Assembly (NCBI GenBank): GCA_963846635.1
Contig: CAWJXM010000039.1
Span: forward strand, 12,129 to 76,128
DNA from: AP-15 sp963846635
GTDB taxonomy: Bacteria; Pseudomonadota; Alphaproteobacteria; ATCC43930; CGMCC-115725
Direction of reading: 5' to 3'
Length of the DNA stretch: 64,000 nucleotides
Both the position numbers and the translations under genes were made by a program. Below the pieces are notes generated by a model. That model was not told the origin of the DNA. It did no database searches and saw only the letters and a program-made list of their open reading frames with translations. This document shows, piece after piece, positions 8,643-18,548 of the stretch (position 1 is its first letter; every line of letters begins with the position of its first letter).

Positions 8643-10163
8643 CTAGGGAGTGTACAAAAGCGGTTGTGTACGTTGGGTCTCCAGCGCTCCGGGGGCTTTT
8701 CGCACGGAGCGGTTTTATGATTGTTGTTCCGGCACGCTTGGCAAGCCTGTCCCGTCGCAGGCCGGGGAGGGTGCGATATGGAACGAAGCCTTGGCCGGTT
8801 TGGGGATCGTCGCCTTGACAAAGGGGGGCGATGCTTCTCGACCGTATGGTGCAATTGGAGACCAGCTGCTTGCGCCGTCTGGCGCAAGGGCGGGAAGAGA
8901 TCGAGATTTGCTTTGGGCGATTGCTGCGCAACCCGCGGGTAGGGGTTGCCCAGATCATCGCCGGATGGAGCGAAGAGACGGCGCCAGCCGCGGCAGGGCG
9001 GCATGCGCTAGCCATCCAGGACACCAGCGAAATCCACTTTCGGACGACGGAAAGCCACCGCCGCGGTTTGGGGCTGATCGGTAAGGGCGTCGGTCGCGGC
9101 CTCCTGCTGCACCCGATGATTGCCGTCGATGCTGCGAGCGGCGAGTGCCTTGGACTGGTTGGCGGCAGTGTGTGGACGCGGCCCGAACCGGAGACGGTGG
9201 ACAAGAGCAGCAAGAAGCGCAACCAGCAGCGGCTTCTCGACGAGAAGGAGTCGCGCCGCTGGATCGAAACCGCGCAAGCGGCCAAGCCGGTGCTCGCGGC
9301 AGCGGCGATGGTCACCATGATCGCCGACCGCGAGGCCGATCTCTATCCGCTTTGGGCGCTGGTCCCGGACGGACATGTCCATGTGCTCGGCCGCGTCTAT
9401 CACGATCGCAAGCTGGCCGAGGGTGGCACGCTGACGACAGCGGCGCGCAACTGGCCGGTGCTGGGCACGCGCCGCCTGACAATCTGCGCGCGCGGGGATC
9501 GGCCCGCGCGCGCGGCCGAACTCGAATTGCGCACCGGATCGGTCACGCTTCTGCGTCCCCGCGGGATCTGCGGGCCGAGCCTACCGAAACAGGTGGCGCT
9601 GACCCTGATCGAGCTCAGCGAACCCAACCCGCCCGCCGGCGCCAAGGCGATCACGTGGCGCTTGCTTACTACCCATGCCGTGGCCGATGCCGTCGGCGCT
9701 TGGCAAGTTGTCGATTGGTATCGAAAGCGCTGGGTGATCGAGCAATTCTTTCGCACCCTCAAAAAGCAGGGCTTACAGATCGAGGACAGCCAAGTTGAGA
9801 CCGCCGATTGCCTCATCAAGCTTGCAGCCGTTGCGGCGCGCGCTGCGGTGATCATCATGCAGTTGACCCAGGCCCGCGATGGGACGAGCAGCCTGGATGC
9901 CCCTATCGTCTTCTCCCCAGCCGAAATCGCCACACTCGAAGCCGTCAATGCCTCGTACAGCCGCCCCCGCGGCAACCCCCATCCCCATCTCAGCCTCGCA
10001 TGGGCCGCATGGATCATTGCCCGCCTCGGCGGATGGCCCTTCGACAGGCTCAGGAGGGTGCTCTTCGGCCCGACCTCCGGGGCCCATCACCTTCAAACAC
10101 GGCCTCCAAATCCTGCAAACCATGGCAAAGGGATGGGAACTTCGTGATTTGTACACTCCCTAG
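8643..10163 (+). mobile_element. IS4-family insertion sequence with 10-bp target duplication
   Basis: Bounded by matching 16-bp terminal inverted repeats (CTAGGGAGTGTACAAA at 8643 and its complement ending at 10163); length 1521 bp. Flanks are 10-bp direct repeats CGCGAAGGCG (8633-8642) and CGCAAAGGCG (10164-10173), identical at 9 of 10 positions. A duplication of 9-13 bp suits IS4. Removing the element rejoins the IS1-family gene. Confidence 0.88.
8831..10147 (+). CDS. IS4-family transposase
   Basis: 438 residues. DDE transposase features: first Asp in HALAIQDTSEIHF, second in MIADREADLYPLW, and the YREK-like VDWYRKRWVIEQFFRTLKKQ with the catalytic Glu. These are diagnostic of IS4-family enzymes. 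The last 25 or so residues as read are out of register: one frame over, the family-like end (PPGPITFKHGLQ...MAKGWELRDL) stops at a TAG in the terminal repeat (10161-10163). A one-base shift near 10072 is therefore likely. The C-terminal change may or may not affect activity; the catalytic core is complete. Confidence 0.85.
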   Translation: MLLDRMVQLETSCLRRLAQGREEIEICFGRLLRNPRVGVAQIIAGWSEETAPAAAGRHALAIQDTSEIHFRTTESHRRGLGLIGKGVGRGLLLHPMIAVDAASGECLGLVGGSVWTRPEPETVDKSSKKRNQQRLLDEKESRRWIETAQAAKPVLAAAAMVTMIADREADLYPLWALVPDGHVHVLGRVYHDRKLAEGGTLTTAARNWPVLGTRRLTICARGDRPARAAELELRTGSVTLLRPRGICGPSLPKQVALTLIELSEPNPPAGAKAITWRLLTTHAVADAVGAWQVVDWYRKRWVIEQFFRTLKKQGLQIEDSQVETADCLIKLAAVAARAAVIIMQLTQARDGTSSLDAPIVFSPAEIATLEAVNASYSRPRGNPHPHLSLAWAAWIIARLGGWPFDRLRRVLFGPTSGAHHLQTRPPNPANHGKGMGTS

Positions 10164-10691
10164 CGCAAAGGCGGGGGTGGCGTCATCACGGCCACCAAGC
10201 ACCCCGGCGACGGGGCGGCGAGCGACAGCGTCATACGCGCGCCAAACCCAGAGCTTGCAAGTCTTTGTTTGAGAAAATGCCAGATCTCGTCGAGCGTGAT
10301 CATGACGGTCTCGGTCGTCACCGCCGGTTCGGGCCGCCGGCGGGCTTTGTCACCAACCCACTTGAGGACCGCGACATCGCTGACCCCGAGAAGGCGAGCG
10401 ATGCGGCAAAAGCTCATATTGCCCATGGCATAAAGCATCAGCGCCAGAGCCTTCATTCCCGGCGGCTTGCCGCGCGGCGGCGTGTTTGTGAAATTGCATC
10501 CGCAGGTCTTGCATTGGTAGCGTTGCAGATTTCGAACCGTTCCCCGCTTGACGTAATCCGTCGCTTGACAGCGCTTGCAGACAATCCCGCCCATGGCTCC
10601 CCCTTTCGACGGCGAACCATGCCCTTCTACACCAGATCCCTTACATGTATCTTAAGTTAGGACTCTCCTTTCGACTTTCGTCCAGGCCATC

Positions 10692-10718
10692 GGGAACTCC
10701 TTCCATCGGGGAGTTCCC
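10692..10718. repeat. Perfect 9-bp stem hairpin
   Basis: GGGAACTCC at 10692-10700 and its exact complement at 10710-10718 surround a 9-base loop. No T-run follows, so it is not a classic terminator. It lies between the IS1 remnant and the IS630 element and may be a relic of an element end. Confidence 0.4.
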
Positions 10719-10754
10719 TTCGAATCATTCACCCCTTAAATTACCGTTAACAAT

Positions 10755-11867
10755 TTATGCTTTTGCCCTGTCGGGAGTGGTTTGACGCGATCGCTTGATA
10801 CCCACGATTAATCCTTTCGATGATGCGGTGGGGTCGGTGGTCCAGATAAAGGGTTTGGGTTTTCGGTTGTGTTCGCCGAGATAGCGGTTGATCGCCGCCT
10901 GCAGATCGACCAGCGAGCGGAAGACGCCGCGCTGCAAGCGCCGGCGGGTCAGCGTGGCAAAAAAGCCTTCGACCGCATTGGCCCAGGAGCACGAGGTCGG
11001 GGTGAAGTGAAACGTCCAGCGCGGATGGCGGCCAAGCCAGTCTCGGACCTTGGGATGCTTGTGGACGGCGTAATTGTCGAGGATTGCGTGAATGAGCTTG
11101 CCGGCCGGCACCGCGGCCTCGACCCGGTTGAGAAACCGGATGAATTCCTGGTGGCGATGGCGCGCCATGCACTGGCCGATGACCGTACCATCGAGGACAT
11201 TGAGGGCGGCAAACAACGTGGTCGTGCCATGCCGGATCTAATCGTGGATCATTGTCCCGGCGCGGCCTTTCTTGATCGGCAGACCGGGCTGAGTGCGATC
11301 GAGCGCCTGGATTTGCGACGTCTCGTCGACTGACAACACCAAGCTATGCGCCGGCGGGTCGAGATAGAGCCCGACCACGTCGCGCAGTTTGGCGGCAAAC
11401 GCCGGATCCTGCGACAGCTTAAAGCGCCGCACCCGGTGCGGCTGCAGACCGTGTGCCGCCCAGATCCGCTGCACCGAGGGCAGCGAGATGCCGCTGGCCG
11501 CCGCCATCGCTCGACCGGTCCAGTGCGTCGCCTCGCCGGGCGGTTCAGCCAGGGTCAGCTCGACCACCCGGTCGATCACCGCCGCAGGCAATGGCGGCAG
11601 TCCGGGCTTGCGCGTCTTGTCGCGCAGCAGGCCTGCGACCCCCTCGCGCATGAACCGCTCTTGCCAGCGCCACACACTGGGCTTGGAGACCCCGGCGCGG
11701 CGCATGATTTCCGCTGTGCCGCACCCCTCCGCCGTCGCCAGAATGATCCGCGCTCGCCAGACATGTTTTTGCCGGCTGTTGCGGTCCGCCACCACCGCAG
11801 CCAGTCGCTCGCGGTCCGCGGCACTCACTTCGATGTTGATCCCCTCGCGCATCCCACATTGTCGCAC
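10755..11867 (-). pseudogene. IS630-family transposase with in-frame stop and frameshift
   Basis: The 5' half (11867 to 11238, 209 residues) has the IS630 helix-turn-helix region (AEIMRRAGVSKPSVWRWQER) and the first catalytic Asp in LVLSVDETSQIQALDR. A TAG at 11238-11240 interrupts the frame just after KKGRAGTMIHD. The same frame continues with FAALNVLDGTVIGQCM, the second Asp in HAILDNYAVHKHPKV and the Glu in CSWANAVEGFFATL. Near 10840 the family end (DPHRIIERINRGYQAIASNH) is found one frame over. A nonsense codon plus a frameshift make this a real pseudogene. Confidence 0.8.
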
Positions 11868-11909
11868 AAGATCCGTGACTTTGGAATCTTATGATTGTGT
11901 CAGACCACT
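10776..11909 (-). mobile_element. Degenerate IS630-family insertion sequence
   Basis: Ends resemble imperfect inverted repeats: AGTGGTTTGACGCGATCG at 10776 and, on the other strand from 11909, AGTGGTCTGACACAATCA. The 1134-bp length is typical of IS630. A TA follows the right end (11909-11910), as expected for TA-targeting, but the left TA is not evident. The single transposase gene inside is broken. Confidence 0.65.
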
Positions 11910-12094
11910 AGGTCAGCCTGCGCGCCGGAGCAGCGCATTGCGCCCAAAGCAGGTGCGGGCGATCTGCTTTATCGAGCATAGCGAAGGAATGCGAGGACCC
12001 TATGGTCGGGGCCCAAGCGGTGAGACCAAAGGAGAGTCTTGCTCCATAATCGGCCTTCTCGCATTGTTTCAGCGCCACAGATCGGAATAGCGCT

Positions 12095-13315
12095 ATGCGA
12101 TCACAATTCAGCCCTGATCGACGGTCGATCCTTGCGGCGGGGCGGTTTACGGATCCGCAGCCGAGCCATCGGCGCTACCACCATCCGGATTTCGACAAAA
12201 AGGGCCTCCAGGGTTGGCGAGCGGTCCATCGCGAGGCAACCCTTCCGCAGTCCGCCTGGAAGGCCGAGCGGGAGTGGGCGATCAGGATGGGTCTGCCGGG
12301 GGCAGAGAGCATCGAAGACCGAGGCATCTCTACCTTCGCGCGGGGCGAATTACCGCATTACGCGGGGATCAACACCTTCCTCAAGGCGCCCTATGTCGAA
12401 AACGTCCGCGACGTCGGGAAGTACGACGCGGCGATCCTCGGCGTACCCTTCGACGGCGGCACGACCTTTCGGCCCGGCACTCGCTTTGGGCCACAAGGCA
12501 TCCGCCGGATATCCGCGCTCTATACGCCCTATAATTTCGAAATCGGGGTCGATCTGCGCGAGCAGATGACAATGTGCGACCTCGGCGACGTCTTCACGAT
12601 CCCGGCCAATCTCGAAAAAACCTTCGATCAGATCAGTCGGGCCGTCGCGCACGTGTTTTCACAGGGAGCGCTGCCGATAATTCTTGGTGGCGATCACTCG
12701 ATCGGCTTTCCAACAATGCGTGGTATCGCGCAATGCACCTCCCGACGCATTGGCATCATCCATTTCGATCGCCATGCCGACATTCAGGAGAAGGACCTGG
12801 ACGAGCGGATGCACACGACACCGTGGTTTCACGCGACCAATTTGCCAAACGTCCCGGCCAGCAATCTCGTCCAGATCGGCATCGGCGGGTGGCAGGTCCC
12901 ACGGGAAGCGGTCGCGGTGGCGCGCGAGCGCGACACCACGATCATCACGATGTCCGATATGGAGAAACTCGGCCTCGACAAGGTCGCCGAGATCGCGCTG
13001 GAGATCGCCTGGAAGGATGCGGATGCGGTCTATATGAGCTTCGACATCAACTCCGTCGATTGCGGCTTCGTCCCCGGGACAGGATGGCCCGAACCGGGGG
13101 GCTTCCTGCCGCGCGAGGCATTGGGGCTGGTCGGGAGAGTGGCGAAGGAAGGGCTCTGCGGAATGGAGATCGTCGAAGTCTCGCCGCCCTACGACACCTC
13201 GGACATCACCGCGCTTTTCGCCACCCGCGTCATCGTCGACGCGCTCGGCGCAATCGTGGCGAATGGCAGGCTGGGTGCGCATAAGCCCGTCATCGACAGA
13301 CCGGTGGCGTTCTAG
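12095..13315 (+). CDS. Ureohydrolase-superfamily enzyme (agmatinase/guanidine hydrolase-like)
   Basis: 406 residues with a roughly 110-residue N-terminal extension before the core YDAAILGVPFDGGTTFRPGT. Metal-site motifs of the arginase/agmatinase fold are visible: GGDHS (198-202), DRHAD (225-229) and SFDINSVD (315-322). Normally the last motif is DxD; here the second Asp is Asn319. The long N terminus (GLPGAESIEDRGISTFARGE) and CGFVPGTGWPEPGG resemble the group that includes nickel-dependent guanidine hydrolases rather than classical SpeB, but this rests on memory of the family. It would hydrolyse a guanidino compound to urea or ammonia. The next gene starts directly after its TAG, so the two are co-transcribed. 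Confidence 0.8.
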   Translation: MRSQFSPDRRSILAAGRFTDPQPSHRRYHHPDFDKKGLQGWRAVHREATLPQSAWKAEREWAIRMGLPGAESIEDRGISTFARGELPHYAGINTFLKAPYVENVRDVGKYDAAILGVPFDGGTTFRPGTRFGPQGIRRISALYTPYNFEIGVDLREQMTMCDLGDVFTIPANLEKTFDQISRAVAHVFSQGALPIILGGDHSIGFPTMRGIAQCTSRRIGIIHFDRHADIQEKDLDERMHTTPWFHATNLPNVPASNLVQIGIGGWQVPREAVAVARERDTTIITMSDMEKLGLDKVAEIALEIAWKDADAVYMSFDINSVDCGFVPGTGWPEPGGFLPREALGLVGRVAKEGLCGMEIVEVSPPYDTSDITALFATRVIVDALGAIVANGRLGAHKPVIDRPVAF

Positions 13316-13777
13316 ATGCGCTCCAAAGAGCATTCGCCGCATCCCGAGGTGACGGCCCCCGGCGGTCGCACTGGTCACAACTCCGGTTTTGGAACGGCCA
13401 GCCAATGGCAGGACCCCAGAACAGACAGAGCGGCCCAACCCTGGCCGGCTGACCAAGATTTCGACCTTGTCGAGCAGGAATTCTATCGCTCGGTTCTGAC
13501 CTCCGCCGACCCGACGAGCTTGTTGCGCCTCGCCCGGATCCCGTTCGCCGCCGATATCGGCGGCGGGAAGCTGATGCGGCTGCTGTCGATCAGCGTTGCC
13601 GACGAAATCGAGGTCGGAGCAATCTCCCCGGGTTACGGGGGCGCCGATGTCGTCTATCACCCGGTTCCGGCATCCCGCGTCAAACACTCACGAAATTTGC
13701 GGTTCGTCTATCACACGCCGGATGGAATCCGAGCTTTCACTTACTCCGAGATACGCAACCTGCCCGACCTCGCGTGA
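13316..13777 (+). CDS. Unknown protein, operon partner of the ureohydrolase
   Basis: ATG 13316 follows the ureohydrolase stop with no gap. 153 residues: a polar, probably disordered N terminus (about 1-45) and a compact C-terminal domain (LMRLLSISVADEIEVGAISP, then GGADVVYHPVPASRVKHSRN). I do not recognise the family. Zero-gap coupling suggests a shared role, for example a regulator, chaperone or small subunit. There is no cysteine cluster of the HypA type that would mark a nickel chaperone. Confidence 0.7.
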   Translation: MRSKEHSPHPEVTAPGGRTGHNSGFGTASQWQDPRTDRAAQPWPADQDFDLVEQEFYRSVLTSADPTSLLRLARIPFAADIGGGKLMRLLSISVADEIEVGAISPGYGGADVVYHPVPASRVKHSRNLRFVYHTPDGIRAFTYSEIRNLPDLA

Positions 13778-14092
13778 GCACGTTAGCAATGCAACCAAAA
13801 TTCATAGCTCGTATATAGCCGCGCAGCGCATTGATTGAACCATTATATCCAAGCCGAGCAGTCTAGCCGAGGCCGAGCCGGCCAGTTGTAGACGTGTAGA
13901 ATGAGCTCTTCGGCTGCGGCGCCCGCGCGGTCAGCATGGCTGCGAGCGGCACCATTGCGCAAGCGACAGACCAAATCCTGATAATTCGGCATGGATCAGC
14001 CGCGCTGTGATTGACGGCGGCAGATCACAAGACGCAGCGCCAATCGGATGCTACGATCACTGCTTTCCGTAAAGGGGTCGGAGGCGGACAGC

Positions 14093-14695
14093 GTGACGTT
14101 GTTTCATCTGGTGCGGCATGGCGAACATGCATTGCAGGGGCGGATCATTGCCGGGCGGACGAACGGTATCGGATTATCGCCTAAGGGCCGGGCCGAGACG
14201 GCTGCGGTGGCGGAGCGCCTCGCCCGCGACAAGATCGATGCGCTCTATGCAAGCCCGCTCGACCGCACCCGGGAAACGGCGGAGATCCTTGCCGACCGGC
14301 TCGACCTGCCGATTGGCATTCGCGAGGATGTCAACGAAGTCGATTTCGGGGAATGGACAGGCCTGACCTTTGACCAGGTCCGGGCCGACAAACGTTGGCT
14401 GCCGTGGCAAAGCTGCCGCAGCATCGCCGCGACCCCCGGCGGGGAAAGCTGGCGTCGGGTGCAGGACCGCACCGTGGGGACACTATTCGATCTGCGCCGG
14501 CACCACCCTGAAGGCACCGTGGTCGTGGTCACCCATGGCGACGTGATCCGCGCCGCCTTGCTGTTCGTGCTCGGGATGCCGCTCGACCTCTATAACCGGA
14601 TCGAAGTCGGCACAGGCTCGATCAGCACCGTTCGCATCGAGGAGAACCAGATCCGCGTTACCACCTTAAATGAACGTCTGCGGGCACCGGCTTAA
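14093..14695 (+). CDS. Histidine phosphatase family protein
   Basis: About 200 residues in the phosphoglycerate-mutase-like branch: FHLVRHGEH near the N terminus (catalytic His in RHG), YASPLDRTRETAEI, the acidic NEVDFGEWTG and the second His in VVVTHGDVIRA. The frame is open to an ATG at 14048, but GGAGGCGG at 14080-14087 sits six bases before GTG 14093, which places the RHG motif at the usual distance from the N terminus, so 14093 is preferred. Substrate cannot be read from sequence. It stands alone between the ureohydrolase pair and a convergent PAP2 gene. Confidence 0.8.
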   Translation: MTLFHLVRHGEHALQGRIIAGRTNGIGLSPKGRAETAAVAERLARDKIDALYASPLDRTRETAEILADRLDLPIGIREDVNEVDFGEWTGLTFDQVRADKRWLPWQSCRSIAATPGGESWRRVQDRTVGTLFDLRRHHPEGTVVVVTHGDVIRAALLFVLGMPLDLYNRIEVGTGSISTVRIEENQIRVTTLNERLRAPA

Positions 14696-14724
14696 GCCCG
14701 GTGCGGCAGCAGCCCGAGCCACCT

Positions 14725-15295
14725 TCAGCTGCAGTGAATCCGGAAGTATCCCGTCACATGATGCAGGAACTCTTCCGCATGGAGTTCCTGGCCGTGCAGG
14801 ACGGTCATCAAAACACCGGCAGAGAGCAAGAGCGGCCAGATCCTGGCATCTGCGGACCACCGGTAATTCCCCGCCGCAAATACAACGAGAGAAACCGAGC
14901 CGATCACTAAGCCCAAACCGACCTCCGGCAGGGTGTGGACGTCGAGCAGCAGTCGGGAGGCCGCAATCGTCACGATCAACCCGGCGCCGATGCCGATCAC
15001 CAGCAGGCGACGAAAGCTTCCCCCCGCCACCGGCCGCAACAAATGCGATTGCTCCATACACCAAGAGACTGAAGGCGGTGTGGCCGCTCGGGCTGCGCAT
15101 ATCGGATACCGGAGGGCAGCCGTAAAAAAAGATTTTCAAAATTGCTGTCGTACCCACACAGAACCCGACCGCGGCGACCCACCATGCCATTGCACGCGAG
15201 TTGTAAAACAGTAGCCAGAGCAGCATTGCACCTGTCAGCGGTATCAAAACCGCGGCATCTCCGAAATCCGTAAAGGCAAAGAGCCAACGTCTCAT
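14725..15295 (-). pseudogene. PAP2-family membrane phosphatase with apparent frameshift
   Basis: The N-terminal part (15295 down to about 15050) has membrane helices (VLIPLTGAMLLWLLFYNS, WWVAAVGFCVGTTAILKIFF) and the PAP2 motif SPSGHTAFSLLVYGAIAF. Near 15045 the frame changes; the next frame continues with GSFRRLLVIGIGAGLIV, IAASRLLLDVHTLPEVGLGL and the final helices, stopping at 14725. The SR...H motif of acid phosphatases is present, with Glu where Asp is more usual. Both halves are well preserved, so a one-base indel explains the break. Probable role: lipid or undecaprenyl-type phosphate hydrolysis at the membrane. Confidence 0.7.
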
Positions 15296-15339
15296 ATCGA
15301 TTCCGGCAACTGGCGAACTTAACGCCCGGTGGAGCCGTG

Positions 15340-16617
15340 TTATTCGCTCCGTCGAAGGCTGGCGAGAACGGCTTTGGCGGCGGCAGCCCCCGTCATAAAG
15401 GCGCCGTGAGCGGTCGAAAAATCGTTGGGCGAGGTGGCTTCACCGGCGAAGAACAAGCGGTCGTCGACCGGGGCGGCGAGGATGGCCCGGTCGCCGGCAT
15501 GGCCCGGAAGCGCATAGGAATAGGAGCCGCGCGACCACGGGTCTTGGTGCCAGGCGGTCGCGGCCAGCGGTAAGATATGCCGGCGGATGTCGCTGCCTAA
15601 GATATTTGCCAGCTCGTCGGCGGCAAACGCGAACATCGCCGCCTGTCCCTGGACCTCCAGCGCGGCGGCAAAGCGTCCACCAAAGAAACAATAAATCGCC
15701 GGCCGATTGAGCGGCCGCAACTGATAGGTCATCGTCTCGCGCCGCCTCGTCGAGCCGACGAGAAAGCCGTCCTGGGTAAAGGCCCCGGTCCACTTGGCGT
15801 CGAGCGCAATGAACAGCTTGTCGTCGACGCCGAGCGGCAGCCCTGCCGCGGCAGCGACTTTGTCGGGGAGCGGCGGATCAAAGCAGATGGCCTCGGCAGC
15901 GATGATCGAGGTCGGCACGGTGACGATGACTCGGGCCGCGGTCACCATGCCGCGCGCGGTTTCAAGCCGGATTGCGCGCCCGCGATGGTCGATACGCGTT
16001 ACTGGCGTTTCGAGCGCGATCGGCAGCCCCTCGGCCAGTTTTTGAAACAGCCGGCCATACCCCTCGCCGAGGCGCCAGTTGATGTTGGTGCTGGTGTCGT
16101 CGTAACGCACATAGTCCTTGACCGAGACGCGATCGAGTTCGGCGCCGTTCCCCCACGTGCTGGTCGCATCGAGCAGCTGGTTCCAGCGGTCTCCGGGCTC
16201 GAGCGTGCTCGCCAGCGACCGGTCCTCCGGCTCCAGCGCGGCTTTGCGGCGGGCGCGAGCTTGCTTTTCGCGGGTAGCAAGCCAATCGGCCTCGGCCTCT
16301 GCGGTTTCGCCGCTGCGCGACAATCGCGAGGTCCATTCCGGAGGCCGCCGATGAACCGAGAAGCCGAGACGCTGCGCGATCGGTGACAATGGATTGCGGT
16401 CGGCTGAATGCAGCCATTCGGCACCGCGGTCGAGCGGGAAGCCGGCCGGTGCGATCGTATGGACCCGGCCACCGACGCGATCGCGTGCTTCCAAGCCCAA
16501 TATTTTTAGGCCGGCGGCCTCGGCGAGCCGGCGCACAGCGCTGATCCCGGCGGCACCGGCGCCAATCACCGCGACGTCCACTTCCGCCGGGAAACCCGTC
16601 ATCTCCGCTCCCGTCAT
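15340..16617 (-). CDS. Flavin-containing amine oxidase
   Basis: About 425 residues. The N terminus has the FAD dinucleotide fold VDVAVIGAGAAGISAVRRLA and the downstream LEARDRVGGRVHT; GAEWLHSADRNPL follows, and the C terminus has the second FAD motif LFFAGEATSPNDFSTAHGAF. This layout defines the flavin amine oxidase superfamily (monoamine/polyamine oxidases and relatives). The substrate is not determinable. Start choice: in-frame TTG 16626, ATG 16617 and ATG 16602 are all possible; 16617 is a compromise. It is transcribed toward the PAP2 gene. Confidence 0.85.
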   Translation of the reverse strand: MTGAEMTGFPAEVDVAVIGAGAAGISAVRRLAEAAGLKILGLEARDRVGGRVHTIAPAGFPLDRGAEWLHSADRNPLSPIAQRLGFSVHRRPPEWTSRLSRSGETAEAEADWLATREKQARARRKAALEPEDRSLASTLEPGDRWNQLLDATSTWGNGAELDRVSVKDYVRYDDTSTNINWRLGEGYGRLFQKLAEGLPIALETPVTRIDHRGRAIRLETARGMVTAARVIVTVPTSIIAAEAICFDPPLPDKVAAAAGLPLGVDDKLFIALDAKWTGAFTQDGFLVGSTRRRETMTYQLRPLNRPAIYCFFGGRFAAALEVQGQAAMFAFAADELANILGSDIRRHILPLAATAWHQDPWSRGSYSYALPGHAGDRAILAAPVDDRLFFAGEATSPNDFSTAHGAFMTGAAAAKAVLASLRRSE

Positions 16618-16885
16618 TGCTGCCAAAAGGGGCCAACATCACTGCGGGGACCGCGAGACGTGCTTCCGCCCCGCGATTTCACGCGTCACTCTCAAGATAT
16701 GGCAGCGATCGACAAACGGTCAAAGTTCCAGGCGTGGTCGGCAAAAGCCAATTGGCGATCCCTCCTCAGCCAGCTCCGAGTGAAGGACGCCAGTCGCTGT
16801 GCAGCGGGTGGCGGAGTGTCCGGAACCCGAGGTCGGTGAGGCCCGGCCCCGAGGTCAGTCTGGTTCGCGCCTGCTAGGGGTGTGT

Positions 16886-18548
16886 TTACCGCGCGCGCGA
16901 GGCAGCGCTCGCGACGGCCTTGAGCGACGCGGTGACAATGTTCCCGTCGATGCCAACGCCCCATACCGTCACATCGTGCTGATCGCGAATTTCGATATAG
17001 GCGATGGCCTGAGCGTCGGCGCCGGCACCCAGCGCGTGCTCGCGGTAATCGCCAACTGTCAGCGTAATACCGCATTCGACCCGCAGCGCATCGACAAACG
17101 CGTCGATCGGCCCGTTGCCGACCCCCTCGATCTTGCGCTCGACACCGTCGATCAGCACCGACGCGGCGATGCGCCTTTGGTTCGGCGCGCCCGGCTCCGG
17201 GAACAGATTATAATCGATTAGCGCAATACGCTCTCCGCCGAGGTAGGTCTCTTGAAACAGCGACCAGATATCGGCGCTGGTCAGCTCCTTGCCGGTGCGA
17301 TCCGCTACTTCCTGCACCCGCTTCGAAAATTCGATCTGCAAACCACGCGGCAGGTCGAGACCATGGTCGGCCTTCAACACATAGGCAACCCCGCCCTTGC
17401 CCGACTGGCTGTTGACCCGGATCACCGCCTCGTAGGTGCGGCCGAGATCCTTTGGATCGATCGGCAGGTAGGGAACTTCCCACAACTCGTCATTGCGTTT
17501 TTCGAGCGCTTCGAACCCTTTTTTGATCGCATCCTGATGCGAGCCCGAAAACGCCGTATAGACGAGTTCGCCCGCATAGGGATGGCGCGGGTGGACCGGC
17601 AGTTGATTGCAGTGCTCGACAGTGCGGACGATCTCGTCGATATCGTGGATCTCGAGAACGGGGTCGACCCCTTGGCTAAACAGGTTCAGCGCCAAAGTCA
17701 TCACGTCGACATTGCCGGTGCGCTCGCCATTGCCGAACAATGTGCCCTCGACGCGATCGGCTCCGGCCATGACGCCGAGTTCGGTCGCCGCCACAGCGGT
17801 GCCACGATCATTGTGGGGATGCAGGCTTAAAACGATGCTGTCGCGGTCGCGGATGTTGCGCCCGAACCACTCGATCTGATCGGCGTAGACATTCGGTGCT
17901 CGCCATCTCAACGGTCGCCGGCAGGTTCAAGATGGTTTTTTTCGCGGGCGTGGGCCGCCAAACATCCATCACCGCCTCGCAGATCTCGACGGCAAAATCG
18001 AGCTCCGTGCCTGTGAAGCTCTCGGGTGAATATTGATAGATGATCTCGGTTTCCGGCATCGTCTCGGCGAGATCGCGGATCAGCCGTGCACCGTTCACGG
18101 CGATGTCAATGATGCCGTCTTTGTCGAGGCCGAAGACGACGCGGCGCTGCAACGTCGAAGTCGAGTTGTAAAGGTGCATGATCGCGCGCTTTGCGCCGCG
18201 GATCAATTCGAAGCTGCGTGCGATCAGTTCGGGGCGAGCCTGCGTTAGGACCTGAATTGTCACGTCATCGGGCACAAGATCCTGCTCGACGAGTTCGCGG
18301 ACAAAAGCAAAGTCGGTTTCCGAGGCGGCGGGAAAGCCGACCTCGATCTCCTTAAAACCAAGCTTGACCAAAAGGTCGAACATGCGACGCTTACGGTCAG
18401 GCCCCATCGGCTCGACTAGCGCCTGATTGCCGTCCCGTAGATCGACACTACACCATATTGGTGCACGGTCGATGACGCGGCCCGGCCAGCGTCGGTCGGG
18501 TAAGTTGATCGGCGTAAACCGGCGATATTTATGGATCGGCATAGGCAT
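16886..18548 (-). CDS. leuA: 2-isopropylmalate synthase, one apparent frameshift
   Basis: First step of leucine synthesis: acetyl-CoA plus 2-oxoisovalerate to 2-isopropylmalate. The N-terminal 215 or so residues (18548 to about 17905) include APIWCSVDLRDGNQALVEPM (metal and substrate site of DRE-TIM enzymes), FPAASETDFAFVREL and ILNLPATVEMA. The next frame continues with PNVYADQIEWFGRNI, the metal-ligand LSLHPHNDRGTAVAATEL and GTLFGNGERTGNVDVMTLAL, and ends in the regulatory LeuA domain (GNGPIDAFVDALR). One extra base near 17905 splits the gene. Total length, about 553 residues, fits the long LeuA type of Actinobacteria and Proteobacteria. Both parts are fully conserved, so a sequencing indel is more likely than loss. 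Confidence 0.85.

Larger units (their letters stand above)
8343..10594 (-). pseudogene. IS1-family transposase remnant (InsA/InsB), split by an IS4 insertion
   Basis: Two pieces of one minus-strand gene. The 5' piece (10594 down to 10174) begins with an InsA-like zinc ribbon (CKRCQATDY...CKTCGCNFT) and helix-turn-helix (FCRIARLLGVSDVAVLKWVG). It then shifts frame near DEIWHFLKQ into an InsB-like WVWRAYDAV. The 3' piece (8632 down to 8343) encodes LLDKVGLTGKTVLADEGTAF and, after another frameshift, QLFTGKDLTFSIEQDNSNIR and EMVDLSLRIYHHFHDN, ending with ALAATFL. The IS4-family element 8643-10163 separates the pieces and an IS982 element cuts the extreme 3' end. The InsA-InsB shift may be the programmed -1 shift of IS1; the other is decay or a sequence error. 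Confidence 0.8.

Noticed and set aside
10692..10718. Rho-independent terminator
   Set aside because: The 9-bp stem is perfect but no T-run follows on either strand.
11915..12094. Guanidine (ykkC-type) riboswitch before the ureohydrolase
   Set aside because: Some short hairpins occur (GGACC...GGTC) but the conserved ACGG and GGACCGGUC-type core is not present.
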